20,481 nt of DNA from Caldisericota bacterium (GTDB lineage: Bacteria; Caldisericota; Caldisericia; Cryosericales; Cryosericaceae): positions 1-20,481 of the forward strand of contig JAPLGK010000095.1 in assembly GCA_026390195.1 (NCBI GenBank). The letters are read 5' to 3'. Position 1 is the first letter of the stretch; each line of letters starts with the position of its first letter. Under the pieces are notes generated by a model. It saw nothing but the letters and a program-made list of their open reading frames with translations. It did not search any database and had not been told where the DNA came from. The translations under genes and the position numbers were made by a program. Positions 14,874 through 20,481 of the stretch are shown here, in pieces.

Positions 14874-14898
14874 AGTATAGTACAGACCCGGATGTCAA
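14874..14898 (-). promoter_or_regulatory. Promoter-like element upstream of the ABC exporter
   Basis: A perfect TTGACA (14893-14898) precedes TATACT (14874-14879) by only 13 bases on the minus strand. The spacing is too short for a normal promoter, so either the -35 box is not used or activation is needed. No strong terminator separates this site from yraN, so read-through is also possible. Confidence 0.4.
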
Positions 14899-14979
14899 CT
14901 CCAGACGTGAAACATCGGGTCAGAGAACCCTCCCAGACCCTGACCGCCAAGCCACTGAGGGCGACCGGCGTGAGTGTGG

Positions 14980-15357
14980 TCATGCCAGAATATCCTCCAG
15001 GAACTCAATGCGCGGCGCGCCTGCATCACTCATGAGGATGCTCATCGCATCAATGTGAACACCCCGCGTGGGCCGCGTCAGACCGGGAATGCCTGCCGCA
15101 AGGGCGGCCATCGTCGACCGTCTCAAATGCTCCTGCTTGCGGCCGTCAATCGCCTCAAGAGGACTTCCATATCCTGTTCCGTTCCTCGTCTTGACTTCGA
15201 CCACATGGACGTGGCCGTTCTTCTCGGCGACGATATCCAGCTCTCCGTAGCTGGTACAGAGGTTTCTGGCCACGACACGGAAGCCGTGGTCAGTCAGCCA
15301 TCGAGCCGCAAGTTCCTCACCTGCCTTTCCCAGCGCCCGGTTGTGCTGCCCGCCCAA
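14980..15357 (-). CDS. yraN: YraN-family endonuclease-like protein (UPF0102)
   Basis: A 125-residue protein of the UPF0102 family, whose fold is that of Holliday-junction resolvase-like nucleases. Its function is still uncertain and probably lies in DNA metabolism. The typical N-terminal GKAGEELAARWL is present. The nuclease-like core follows, with GELDIVAE (D41) and VVEVKTRNG (E54, K56), the PD-(D/E)XK arrangement. The start is TTG 15357, preceded by GAGGAG with seven bases of spacing. It lies 41 bases inside the end of rnhB, a common rnhB-yraN arrangement. No clear terminator follows the gene. Confidence 0.88.
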   Translation of the reverse strand: MGGQHNRALGKAGEELAARWLTDHGFRVVARNLCTSYGELDIVAEKNGHVHVVEVKTRNGTGYGSPLEAIDGRKQEHLRRSTMAALAAGIPGLTRPTRGVHIDAMSILMSDAGAPRIEFLEDILA

Positions 15358-16024
15358 GCGGCAACTCCTCAGTCTCTACAAGTTGCTTGACAACGAACGT
15401 CCGCCGGTGTTCGCCAGAAGGCCCCCTGGTCCGAAGGGCCTGAATGTGTTCACGTGTGCCATAGCCGACGTTGCCCTCGAATCCGTATCCGTGAACATGT
15501 CGACCCATGACGCGCATGGCAGCATCTCGTGACACCTTGGCAGCGATGCTGGCACCCGCAACTGACAGCATGGTCGCATCCGCATCGATGATCGCCATGC
15601 AGATCAGATGCTCCTCACGCTGGAGGAAAGGTGGAAGCAGCGGACCATCAACGACAACACCAATGCGTGAACCGATGCCCCAGCGCTGTCTGACCGCAGG
15701 CAGAAGAAGCAGGAGAGCCTTCTCCATGGCCCGATAGGTTGCCTGAAGAATCCCGTCCACATCGATCTCGGCTGCTGTGGAACTCCCTGTCGCAAACAGC
15801 GCGTGCGCAGGCAGGAGCTCAAATGCCTGTTCCCGCTGGTGCTGACTCAGAAGCTTCGAATCGTTGATAAACATCGTGCCCCACGGATCAGTGATGGCAC
15901 AGGCGCCCGCATAGACTGGTCCCGCTAGTGCTCCCCTGCCCGCCTCATCAATCCCAATAATGACATCCAGCTCATACCGGGACTTGATACCTTGCTCAAA
16001 GAGCGCTAGAGCTTCATGTCGCAT
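15317..16024 (-). CDS. rnhB: Ribonuclease HII
   Basis: Cleaves the RNA strand of RNA-DNA hybrids and removes single ribonucleotides from DNA. With the chosen start the protein has 235 residues, within the usual range. The four metal-binding acidic residues are visible: D26 and E27 in GIDEAGRGALAGPV, D126 in VVVDG, and D149 in the IIDADA strand just before the conserved ASIAAKVSRD (158-167). FINDSK (52-57) is the other family motif. The chosen start is ATG 16024, with GGAG about seven bases upstream; an in-frame GTG four codons earlier has a poorer ribosome site. A strong terminator lies just upstream, after lepB, so rnhB and yraN rely on read-through or an unseen promoter. Confidence 0.93.
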   Translation of the reverse strand: MRHEALALFEQGIKSRYELDVIIGIDEAGRGALAGPVYAGACAITDPWGTMFINDSKLLSQHQREQAFELLPAHALFATGSSTAAEIDVDGILQATYRAMEKALLLLLPAVRQRWGIGSRIGVVVDGPLLPPFLQREEHLICMAIIDADATMLSVAGASIAAKVSRDAAMRVMGRHVHGYGFEGNVGYGTREHIQALRTRGPSGEHRRTFVVKQLVETEELPLGRAAQPGAGKGR

Positions 16025-16048
16025 GTCGTTCTCCACGTCCGCCGATGG

Positions 16049-16079
16049 AAAAACCCTCCCCGTCGAAACGAGGAGGGCT
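16049..16079 (-). terminator. Intrinsic terminator after lepB
   Basis: On the minus strand CCCTCCTCG and CGGGGAGGG form a 9-bp stem with one mismatch and a 6-base loop, followed by TTTTT (16049-16053). It sits in the 69-base gap between lepB and rnhB and should reduce rnhB-yraN expression relative to rplS-lepB. Confidence 0.85.
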
Positions 16080-16093
16080 GATGGTCGCTGCTG

Positions 16094-16633
16094 CTATTGC
16101 GCGAGGCCTGTCTGGGCTCGAAGCACGACAAAGTGCTTGAGAGGCCAGTAGGCAAACATTGCGCGCCCGACAATGGAACTGGTCGAAACGGTGCCAAAAG
16201 AACGCGAGTCGAGACTCACCGCCCGGTTGTCTCCCATCAGGAACAGCTGCCCCTGAGGAACTGGAGTTGGCGAGAAATCCGGCATGACGTACCCATGCAA
16301 ATACGGTTCATCGGCTGCCTTGCCATCCACGTACATCTTGCCGTCCTTTCCCTCCACGGTTTCGCCAGGAAGGCCAATGACACGCTTGATATATGGATCG
16401 CCAGTGGTAATGCCGGGCGGCCAGAAGATGATGACGTCACCTCGACGCGGCTGGTGAAAATGGTATGAAACCTTGTCTACCATTACGAGATCGTTCGGAA
16501 AAACAGTCGTCTCCATCGACGACATCTGAATCCGGTAGGGCTGCACCACCCAGTGACGCAGTGCATACGACGCGCCGAACGCGATCGCGATGATGATAAC
16601 CCAGTCAAGTACCTCGCGAATGGCCTTATTCAA
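16094..16633 (-). CDS. lepB: Signal peptidase I
   Basis: A membrane-anchored serine protease that cleaves signal peptides from exported proteins. It has 179 residues, one N-terminal membrane anchor (about 10-28) and an external catalytic domain. The nucleophile is Ser39 in QMSSMETTV, where the family normally reads SGSMEPT; the catalytic Lys83 lies in YIKRVIGLPGE; the C-terminal box is GDNRAVSLDSRSFG (134-147). Replacement of Gly by Ser and Pro by Thr around the nucleophile is unusual, but the dyad is intact. The start is TTG 16633, only three bases after the rplS stop, so translation is likely coupled. rplS-lepB adjacency is common in Thermotoga-like bacteria and Firmicutes. A terminator follows. 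Confidence 0.92.
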   Translation of the reverse strand: MNKAIREVLDWVIIIAIAFGASYALRHWVVQPYRIQMSSMETTVFPNDLVMVDKVSYHFHQPRRGDVIIFWPPGITTGDPYIKRVIGLPGETVEGKDGKMYVDGKAADEPYLHGYVMPDFSPTPVPQGQLFLMGDNRAVSLDSRSFGTVSTSSIVGRAMFAYWPLKHFVVLRAQTGLAQ

Positions 16634-16636
16634 GGG

Positions 16637-16984
16637 CTACGCTTCTCTCTTCTCCTTGACGTTGCGAGCCGTGCCGACTCTGTCTCTCAGATAGTACAGC
16701 TTCGCACGACGAACATCGCCGTGACGCACGACCTCAAGCCTGGCAATCATCGGCGAGTAGAGCGGGAACACCTTCTCTACACCAACACCAGAGGAGATCT
16801 TGCGAACCGTAAACGTCTCGCGGCTGCCGCCACCCTTCTTGGCAATAACGAGACCCTCAAAAACCTGGATTCTCTTCTTGCCACCTTCCACAATGTTGAT
16901 GTGAACCTTGACAGTATCGCCGACCAGAAGGACGGGCATGTCAGGCTTCACGTATCTGCTCTCTACAAGGTCAATAGCATTCAT
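16637..16984 (-). CDS. rplS: 50S ribosomal protein L19
   Basis: A 115-residue ribosomal protein at the 30S-50S interface. The typical sequence is seen throughout: FEGLVIAKKGGGSRETFTVRK, then VGVEKVFPLYSPMIARLEVV, and VRRAKLYYLRDRVGTARNVKE at the C-terminus (quoted in pieces). The start is ATG 16984, with AAAGGAG seven bases upstream; an in-frame upstream GTG would add 14 Cys-rich residues not found in L19. It is first in the rplS-lepB unit and has a promoter at 17027-17054. In many bacteria it follows trmD directly; here a truncated nitroreductase and ykvA lie between. Confidence 0.97.
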   Translation of the reverse strand: MNAIDLVESRYVKPDMPVLLVGDTVKVHINIVEGGKKRIQVFEGLVIAKKGGGSRETFTVRKISSGVGVEKVFPLYSPMIARLEVVRHGDVRRAKLYYLRDRVGTARNVKEKREA

Positions 16985-17026
16985 TTCAGAACTCCTTTCA
17001 CCGGGCTGACATTCACACGAACACAC

Positions 17027-17054
17027 AGTCTAGCAGAACGCTCATGTTTATCAA
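17027..17054 (-). promoter_or_regulatory. Extended -10 promoter of rplS
   Basis: On the minus strand TTGATA (17049-17054) is followed after 16 bases by TAGACT (17027-17032), preceded by TGC, which completes an extended -10 element. The leader to ATG 16984 is about 36 bases. Confidence 0.6.
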
Positions 17055-17208
17055 GGCAAGAAGAGACATACAAATCCCGCACACTTGCCGAGGTGTCGTC
17101 ACGCGGCACGCTGACAAGGCGACAGAGGCCGCCCGCAAGGAGTTTATGCGTTTGCCAGATGACCGCAAGCCCGTGAATACGAGGAACCACAAGGCCAAGA
17201 AGCGGTTG

Positions 17209-17237
17209 TTGGCGAATGCCCTGCCACCGCCTATACT
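17209..17237 (+). promoter_or_regulatory. Promoter of the truncated nitroreductase gene
   Basis: TTGGCG (17209-17214) and TATACT (17232-17237) are separated by 17 bases; transcription would start near 17244, about 50 bases before GTG 17296. The promoter looks intact although the gene is shortened. Confidence 0.55.
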
Positions 17238-17295
17238 CCTCCTGTATCGAACGTCACGCGGGACAGGTGGCAGAGACACCATCAAGGAGGCGCTC

Positions 17296-17574
17296 GTGGA
17301 CACAATTCGCAACAGGAGAAGTATTCGGAAGTACACCGCCCAGCCGGTGCCTCAGGAGCTTGTGACCAGACTGCTCGAGGCAGAGGGCATCGGGCTGGGG
17401 GGTGTGTGGCTTGGCGTCTATCCACACGACGAGAGGGTCAAGGGGCTCGCCGAACTGCTCGGACTGCCGTCCTCCGTTGTCCCGTTGTCGATCGTCGCAC
17501 TCGGCTATCCTGCAGAGAAGAAACCGCCCACCGAGCGTTTCGATCCTTCACAGGTCCACACCAATCGCTGGTAG
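17296..17574 (+). pseudogene. Nitroreductase-family protein with its middle third deleted
   Basis: The 92-codon frame joins the two ends of a nitroreductase. Residues 1-29 are the typical start (TIRNRRSIRKYTAQPVPQEL), with the Arg cluster that binds the FMN phosphate. From residue 30 the sequence jumps to the C-terminal third (GIGLGGVWLGVYP, ELLGLPSSVVPLSIVALGYP, VHTNRW). Intact single-domain members have about 165-200 residues, so 75 or more are missing, including the APSARNxQPW segment needed for flavin and dimer contacts. The deletion is in frame, and the start GTG 17296 keeps a perfect AAGGAGG site. A product could still be made, but a flavin-dependent reductase is unlikely. Its 3' end overlaps the convergent ykvA gene by 27 bases. 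Confidence 0.75.
17520..17541 (-). terminator. Possible terminator after ykvA
   Basis: On the minus strand GAAACGC and GCGGTTTC pair with one bulged base around a 7-base loop, followed by TTCTTCTC. It begins a few bases after the ykvA stop, inside the convergent nitroreductase frame. The T tract is interrupted, so confidence is low. Confidence 0.35.
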
Positions 17575-17853
17575 ATCGTTCTCCTGACGGCAAGCCTTTT
17601 CCCTGCACTCCGCCACGACTCCACGCGGGATGAAACGCGTGGCAAGCCAGACGAGGCCAGGAACGATAACCAGGTCGTCAAGTTGCCCCAGTACCGGTAT
17701 GAAATCGGGGACGAGGTCCACTGGAGAAGCAAGATAGGCGAGGGCCGCCCCAAGAAGCCATTTTGACACTCGTGGCGTCCGTGAGTCCTTCAGCACAAGA
17801 AACCACACACGCACTTCGCGCCTGATGCGTGCGATGGTTACGCTCAGGCTCAC
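17548..17853 (-). CDS. YkvA/DUF1232 family small membrane protein
   Basis: A 101-residue protein. Residues from about 32 onward carry the DUF1232 signature: KWLLGAALAYLASPVDLVPD, then FIPVLGQLDDLVIVPGLVWL (hydrophobic, with the conserved SPxDLxPD and LGxxDD motifs). Family members are small membrane-associated proteins; some eukaryotic relatives are RING-linked, and no reaction is known. The start is GTG 17853, one base after the SPOUT stop codon, so it is the third gene of the trmD unit. A longer frame exists upstream but overlaps the SPOUT gene and is not homologous. The 3' end overlaps the convergent nitroreductase remnant. Confidence 0.75.
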   Translation of the reverse strand: MSLSVTIARIRREVRVWFLVLKDSRTPRVSKWLLGAALAYLASPVDLVPDFIPVLGQLDDLVIVPGLVWLATRFIPRGVVAECREKACRQENDLPAIGVDL

Positions 17854-17854
17854 G

Positions 17855-18421
17855 TCAGGAGCGTCCCAGCAGGCGGTCCAGGATGATTGCGGCGGCGCTG
17901 CGTACCGACAGGTGGTTGAAGTCTGTGGGGCCCCATAGGGGGTCAAGAACGTAGTCCATCTGTGCCATGATCTCGTCTGCCAGACCAAAGCCAGTCCCGA
18001 ACACCAGCAGGTATGGATGGTCCCCTGTACGAATCTTCTCGCCCATTGCCAGATAGCCGATGGAGTTGGCGAACGTCCGCGCGCTTGTGGCTACCAGGAC
18101 TGGTCTGTCACCTTCCCCGTGCTGAATCTCGGCAACAGCTTCTTCGAAATGCGACACGACACGCAGCAGTGACAACGATTCGGCGCGGTTTGGATTGTAC
18201 TCATGCCCGAATTCTTCGTTCCAGAAATGAGCGATACGGAGTGCGATCTGCTGTTCCTGAGGAAGGGGCTCGACTTCGTACATGGCCCTGGCTCCATACG
18301 TCTTGCCGGCTCGCGTGATGTCATGGATGTCGTGGATGACGATGGACGTCGTGACAATCTCGTGGTGCTTGTTGTAGACCGGATGGTGCACCACTGCCAG
18401 GTACAATCTGAAGCTAGTCAA
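17855..18421 (-). CDS. Stand-alone SPOUT RNA methyltransferase (TM1570-like, PF09936)
   Basis: A 188-residue protein matching the SAM-dependent RNA methyltransferase family found next to trmD in Thermotoga and related bacteria. It starts with the characteristic LYLAVVHHPVYNKHHEIVTT and has IHDITRAGKTYGA. Its C-terminal part contains LLVFGTGFGLADEI (about 137-150) and the tail LSVRSAAAIILDRLLG, as expected for the trefoil-knot SAM-binding fold. The natural RNA substrate is not known. The start is TTG 18421, with GGGAG five bases upstream; it overlaps the trmD stop by eight bases, so translation is coupled. ykvA follows at once. Confidence 0.88.
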   Translation of the reverse strand: MTSFRLYLAVVHHPVYNKHHEIVTTSIVIHDIHDITRAGKTYGARAMYEVEPLPQEQQIALRIAHFWNEEFGHEYNPNRAESLSLLRVVSHFEEAVAEIQHGEGDRPVLVATSARTFANSIGYLAMGEKIRTGDHPYLLVFGTGFGLADEIMAQMDYVLDPLWGPTDFNHLSVRSAAAIILDRLLGRS

Positions 18422-19157
18422 GCATCTCCCTCAGGTCTGCCAGTACCTTGCTGAGGTACGTGCGGTCCTGGTCAGTCAAGTCGAAATCGCGCAGCAGGTC
18501 GGGCCTTCGAATGAGGGTTCTTCTGAGCGCTTCCTCTCGACGCCACCTGGCGATATTCGCGTGATGCCCCGAAACAAGAACGTCAGGCACGGCCTCCCCA
18601 TCCAGTTCCCGCGGACGCGTATACTGGGGATACTCCAGGAGTCCGGAGGTGAAGCTCTCCTCGCCCGTGGATGCGGCATTCCCTGTTGCCCCTGGAAGCA
18701 GGCGGGCAATGGCGTCGATGATCTCGATTGCCGCAATCTCGCCCCCGGAGAGGACAACGTCTCCGATCGAGATGATGAGGTCGAGCCGTTCCATGACTCG
18801 CTCGTCAATGCCCTCATAGCGCCCTGTAACGAACAGCAGTCGCTCCTCGTGGGCCAGGTCCTCGACCATTCTCTGCGTCAGGCGGTCGCCCTGAGGGGCA
18901 ACCCCGATCTTGACCCAGGAACCTGCCGGGTTGTCGATTGTCTCCAATGCCTCGATGAGCGGCCCGGGCAGGAACATCATCCCCGCACCCCCACCGAATG
19001 GGATGTCGTCCGTCGTATGGTGGCGGTCATGGGTATAGTTGCGAAGGTCGACAGCCTCGAAGTCCAGAACTCCCTTGTCGATGGCCATCTTCATCACACC
19101 GACCTGGGTGAACGGTTCATATAGCAGAGGAAATATGGAGATCGCTTTGATTTTCAT
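18414..19157 (-). CDS. trmD: tRNA (guanine-N1-)-methyltransferase, modifies G37
   Basis: Methylates N1 of G37 next to the anticodon in tRNAs reading CNN-type codons, preventing +1 frameshifts. It has 247 residues; family members have about 240-260. The SAM-binding knot and other motifs are complete: PFGGGAGM (53-60), GRYEGIDER (112-120), SIGDVVLSGGE (130-140) and ESFTSGLLEYPQYTRP (167-182), with the catalytic Asp at the end of the knot linker. The start is ATG 19157. There is no ribosome binding site, and an extended -10 box ends nine bases before the ATG, so the mRNA is probably leaderless. The gene heads trmD-SPOUT-ykvA; rpsP and rimM, which often precede trmD, are absent here. Confidence 0.96.
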   Translation of the reverse strand: MKIKAISIFPLLYEPFTQVGVMKMAIDKGVLDFEAVDLRNYTHDRHHTTDDIPFGGGAGMMFLPGPLIEALETIDNPAGSWVKIGVAPQGDRLTQRMVEDLAHEERLLFVTGRYEGIDERVMERLDLIISIGDVVLSGGEIAAIEIIDAIARLLPGATGNAASTGEESFTSGLLEYPQYTRPRELDGEAVPDVLVSGHHANIARWRREEALRRTLIRRPDLLRDFDLTDQDRTYLSKVLADLREMLD

Positions 19158-19166
19158 GGCAGCAAC

Positions 19167-19193
19167 AGTATAGCAGACGCGCCAGCTTGCCAA
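19167..19193 (-). promoter_or_regulatory. Extended -10 promoter of trmD, predicted leaderless start
   Basis: On the minus strand TTGGCA (19188-19193) and TATACT (19167-19172) are 15 bases apart, with TGC directly before the -10 box. Only nine bases separate the -10 box from the ATG, so transcription should start two or three bases before it, or at it. Confidence 0.65.
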
Positions 19194-19214
19194 GCATGAA
19201 CTGCACACCACATG

Positions 19215-19247
19215 GAAACGCCCCGGTTCGATCCGCCGGGGCGTTTC
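19215..19247 (-). terminator. Intrinsic terminator after the S9 peptidase gene
   Basis: GAAACGCCCCGG (19215-19226) and CCGGGGCGTTTC (19236-19247) form a perfect 12-bp stem with a 9-base loop. It starts 18 bases after the peptidase stop. The T run is part of the stem (TTTC), so it may work in both directions. Confidence 0.8.
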
Positions 19248-19265
19248 AAGATACAGAGATGCAGA

Positions 19266-20481
19266 CTACTTCACTGCTGTAGAGGTCTCAGCGCCTTTCG
19301 CCGGCTTGGTGGGAACCGATTTCAGATACGTGTCCATCCACCGACGGATGCTGTTCAGGCGATCGATGCGCCGGTCCGTGCGTCCGGTGCGCGACAACCC
19401 GTGCGGTTCCTCAGGGAAGACCACAAACTCACTGGGCACATGATTCACCTTGAGGGCTGTGAACACCTGCTGGCCCTGCTCCAGCGGGCATCGGAAATCC
19501 ATTTCACTGTGAAGGACCATCGTGGGCGTCGTTGCGTTGCCCAGATACTTCACCGGGGACCTGTCCCAGAGCACGTCGATGCTCTGCTGCGGAGACTTGT
19601 TGCCACAGGGAAACTGGAAAACCCAGTTGAGATCGCTCGTGCCCCACATGCTGATGAAGTTGCTGACACTGCGCTGTGTTGCCGCAGCAGCGAAGCGGTG
19701 CGTGTGGCCGATGATCCAGTTGGTCATGTAGCCGCCATAGCTGCCACCGGTGACACCCATGCGCCTGCGGTCGATGTACGGCTTCTTCTCGACAAAGTCA
19801 GTCCAGTCCATGAGGTCGTCAAAATCGACGGTGCCCCACCGACCCCAGATGGCCTTCTCGTGCTCCTCTCCGTACCCGGTTCCACCCCGCGGATTGCTGA
19901 AATAGACGACATAGCCGCCCGCCGCCAGGAAGTAGAACTCGTGCATGAACAGATTTCCATACTGGTCCTGCGGGCCACCATGGATCTCGAGAATCGATGG
20001 ATATTTCTTCCTGGGGTCAAACCCGGGAGGCGTCATGATCCACCCCTGAAGGTCATGCCCGTCGCGTGCCTTGGTCCAGACTTCTTCAACCTTGCCAAGG
20101 TCCAGTTGACTGAGGAGTACCTGGTTCAGATGTGTCAGTTGGCGGACGTCTCCCGTGTTCATGTCACGCACCCAAACCTGTCCAGGATCACTCATGGTGC
20201 CAAAGAAATACGCCATCATCTTCTGCTGATGGTCGACGGTGAACGTACCGACGCTGCCGGGAGTGTCGATAATGGTATAGAGCGTCCCCTCGTCGATGGC
20301 AATAGCCATCAGTTTGGTGTTCCCATGCTCGGAAATCTGGAAGTACACCACCTTGCCGTCTGCTGACCACACAGGAGGCATCTGAAGCCCTGCCCCCACG
20401 TCATTCAGGGTCGAGCACGTCAGCGAGATGTCATAGGGACGCGTGACACTGCGCGCAAGACCCTTTCCGTCAGCAGGAACA
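19266..20481 (-). CDS. S9 family (prolyl oligopeptidase-type) serine peptidase, N-terminus beyond right edge
   Basis: The visible 404 residues are the C-terminal part of an acylaminoacyl-peptidase-like enzyme (S9C group), which cleaves short peptides. The first 130 or so are beta-propeller repeats (PPVWSADGKVVYFQ is one blade strand); the rest of the propeller lies outside the window. The hydrolase domain shows the HGGP oxyanion region (EIHGGPQDQYG), the nucleophile in TGGSYGGYMTNW, the acid Asp in HSEMDFRCPLEQG and the His in PEEPHGLSR. The frame stays open to the right edge without a convincing start, so the gene is 5'-partial. The C-terminal tail is Lys/Ala-rich. It ends just before a strong terminator and is transcribed separately from trmD. 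Confidence 0.92.
   Translation of the reverse strand, partial: VPADGKGLARSVTRPYDISLTCSTLNDVGAGLQMPPVWSADGKVVYFQISEHGNTKLMAIAIDEGTLYTIIDTPGSVGTFTVDHQQKMMAYFFGTMSDPGQVWVRDMNTGDVRQLTHLNQVLLSQLDLGKVEEVWTKARDGHDLQGWIMTPPGFDPRKKYPSILEIHGGPQDQYGNLFMHEFYFLAAGGYVVYFSNPRGGTGYGEEHEKAIWGRWGTVDFDDLMDWTDFVEKKPYIDRRRMGVTGGSYGGYMTNWIIGHTHRFAAAATQRSVSNFISMWGTSDLNWVFQFPCGNKSPQQSIDVLWDRSPVKYLGNATTPTMVLHSEMDFRCPLEQGQQVFTALKVNHVPSEFVVFPEEPHGLSRTGRTDRRIDRLNSIRRWMDTYLKSVPTKPAKGAETSTAVK

Larger units (their letters stand above)
16985..17295. other. 311-bp intergenic region between rplS and the truncated nitroreductase
   Basis: The divergent region contains the rplS ribosome site and promoter (minus strand) and a promoter for the plus-strand nitroreductase (17209-17237). 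Between about 17055 and 17208 both strands have open frames, but none shows homology, a start with a good ribosome site, or RNA-gene structure. No tRNA was recognised. Confidence 0.5.

Noticed and set aside
14795..14983. 63-codon upstream extension of the ABC exporter ATPase, starting in an ATGA overlap with yraN
   Set aside because: The extension has no ABC similarity and crosses a promoter-like element, and the ATG at 14794 has a proper GGAGG site. The ATGA overlap with yraN is probably chance.
17055..17208. Possible tRNA or small gene between rplS and the nitroreductase
   Set aside because: No cloverleaf, conserved T-loop or supported start codon was found on either strand.
19212..20366. 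384-codon plus-strand frame opposite the S9 peptidase
   Set aside because: The minus-strand frame has all peptidase motifs; the plus-strand frame has no recognisable domain and starts within the terminator.

Overview
The window is a chromosomal stretch of a moderately GC-rich bacterium with short intergenic gaps, frequent GTG and TTG starts, and clear purine-rich ribosome binding sites. The pairing of trmD with a stand-alone SPOUT methyltransferase of the Thermotoga TM1570 type, followed by rplS, lepB, rnhB and yraN, is typical of deep-branching or thermophile-related bacteria. A Caldisericota (Cryosericum-like) source would fit, but that is a low-confidence guess. No rRNA, tRNA, CRISPR array or intact insertion sequence was found.

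Layout. Positions 1-108 (-) hold the start of a TrkA-type K+ uptake regulator. It diverges from an ABC transporter operon (320-3479, +): a duplicated two-domain permease of the anion/NitT-TauT type, then its ATPase with a C-terminal extension domain. Next come a membrane H+-pyrophosphatase (3637-5607) and a GIDE-like two-membrane-segment protein (5729-6451). An accessory island on the minus strand (about 6520-8700) contains a degraded DNA methyltransferase and an intact AAA ATPase, coupled by an ATGA overlap, with a striking inverted repeat at the ATPase promoter. Then follow pyruvate kinase (9005-10438, +), an MFS sugar-type transporter (10539-11900, +) and an overlapping carboxylesterase (11884-12651, +), closed by a bidirectional terminator.

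On the minus strand, reading right to left: an S9 peptidase (cut by the right edge), trmD, the SPOUT methyltransferase, a YkvA/DUF1232 membrane protein, then rplS, lepB, rnhB and yraN, and finally an ABC-2 exporter pair (14794 down to 12735). A nitroreductase lacking its middle third lies on the plus strand between ykvA and rplS, splitting the usual trmD-rplS block.

How the parts fit. The pyrophosphatase and the pyruvate kinase both carry the lysine that replaces the K+ cofactor in K+-independent members of their families, which hints at adaptation to low or variable internal K+. Glycolysis (pyk), PPi-driven ion pumping, sugar import and K+ control make up the metabolic half. Ribosome and tRNA maturation, protein secretion and genome maintenance make up the other half. 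The least explained items are the ATPase/methyltransferase remnant with its palindromic control region, an orphan plus-strand terminator at 8902-8931, the GIDE-like protein, and the transporter without a binding protein.
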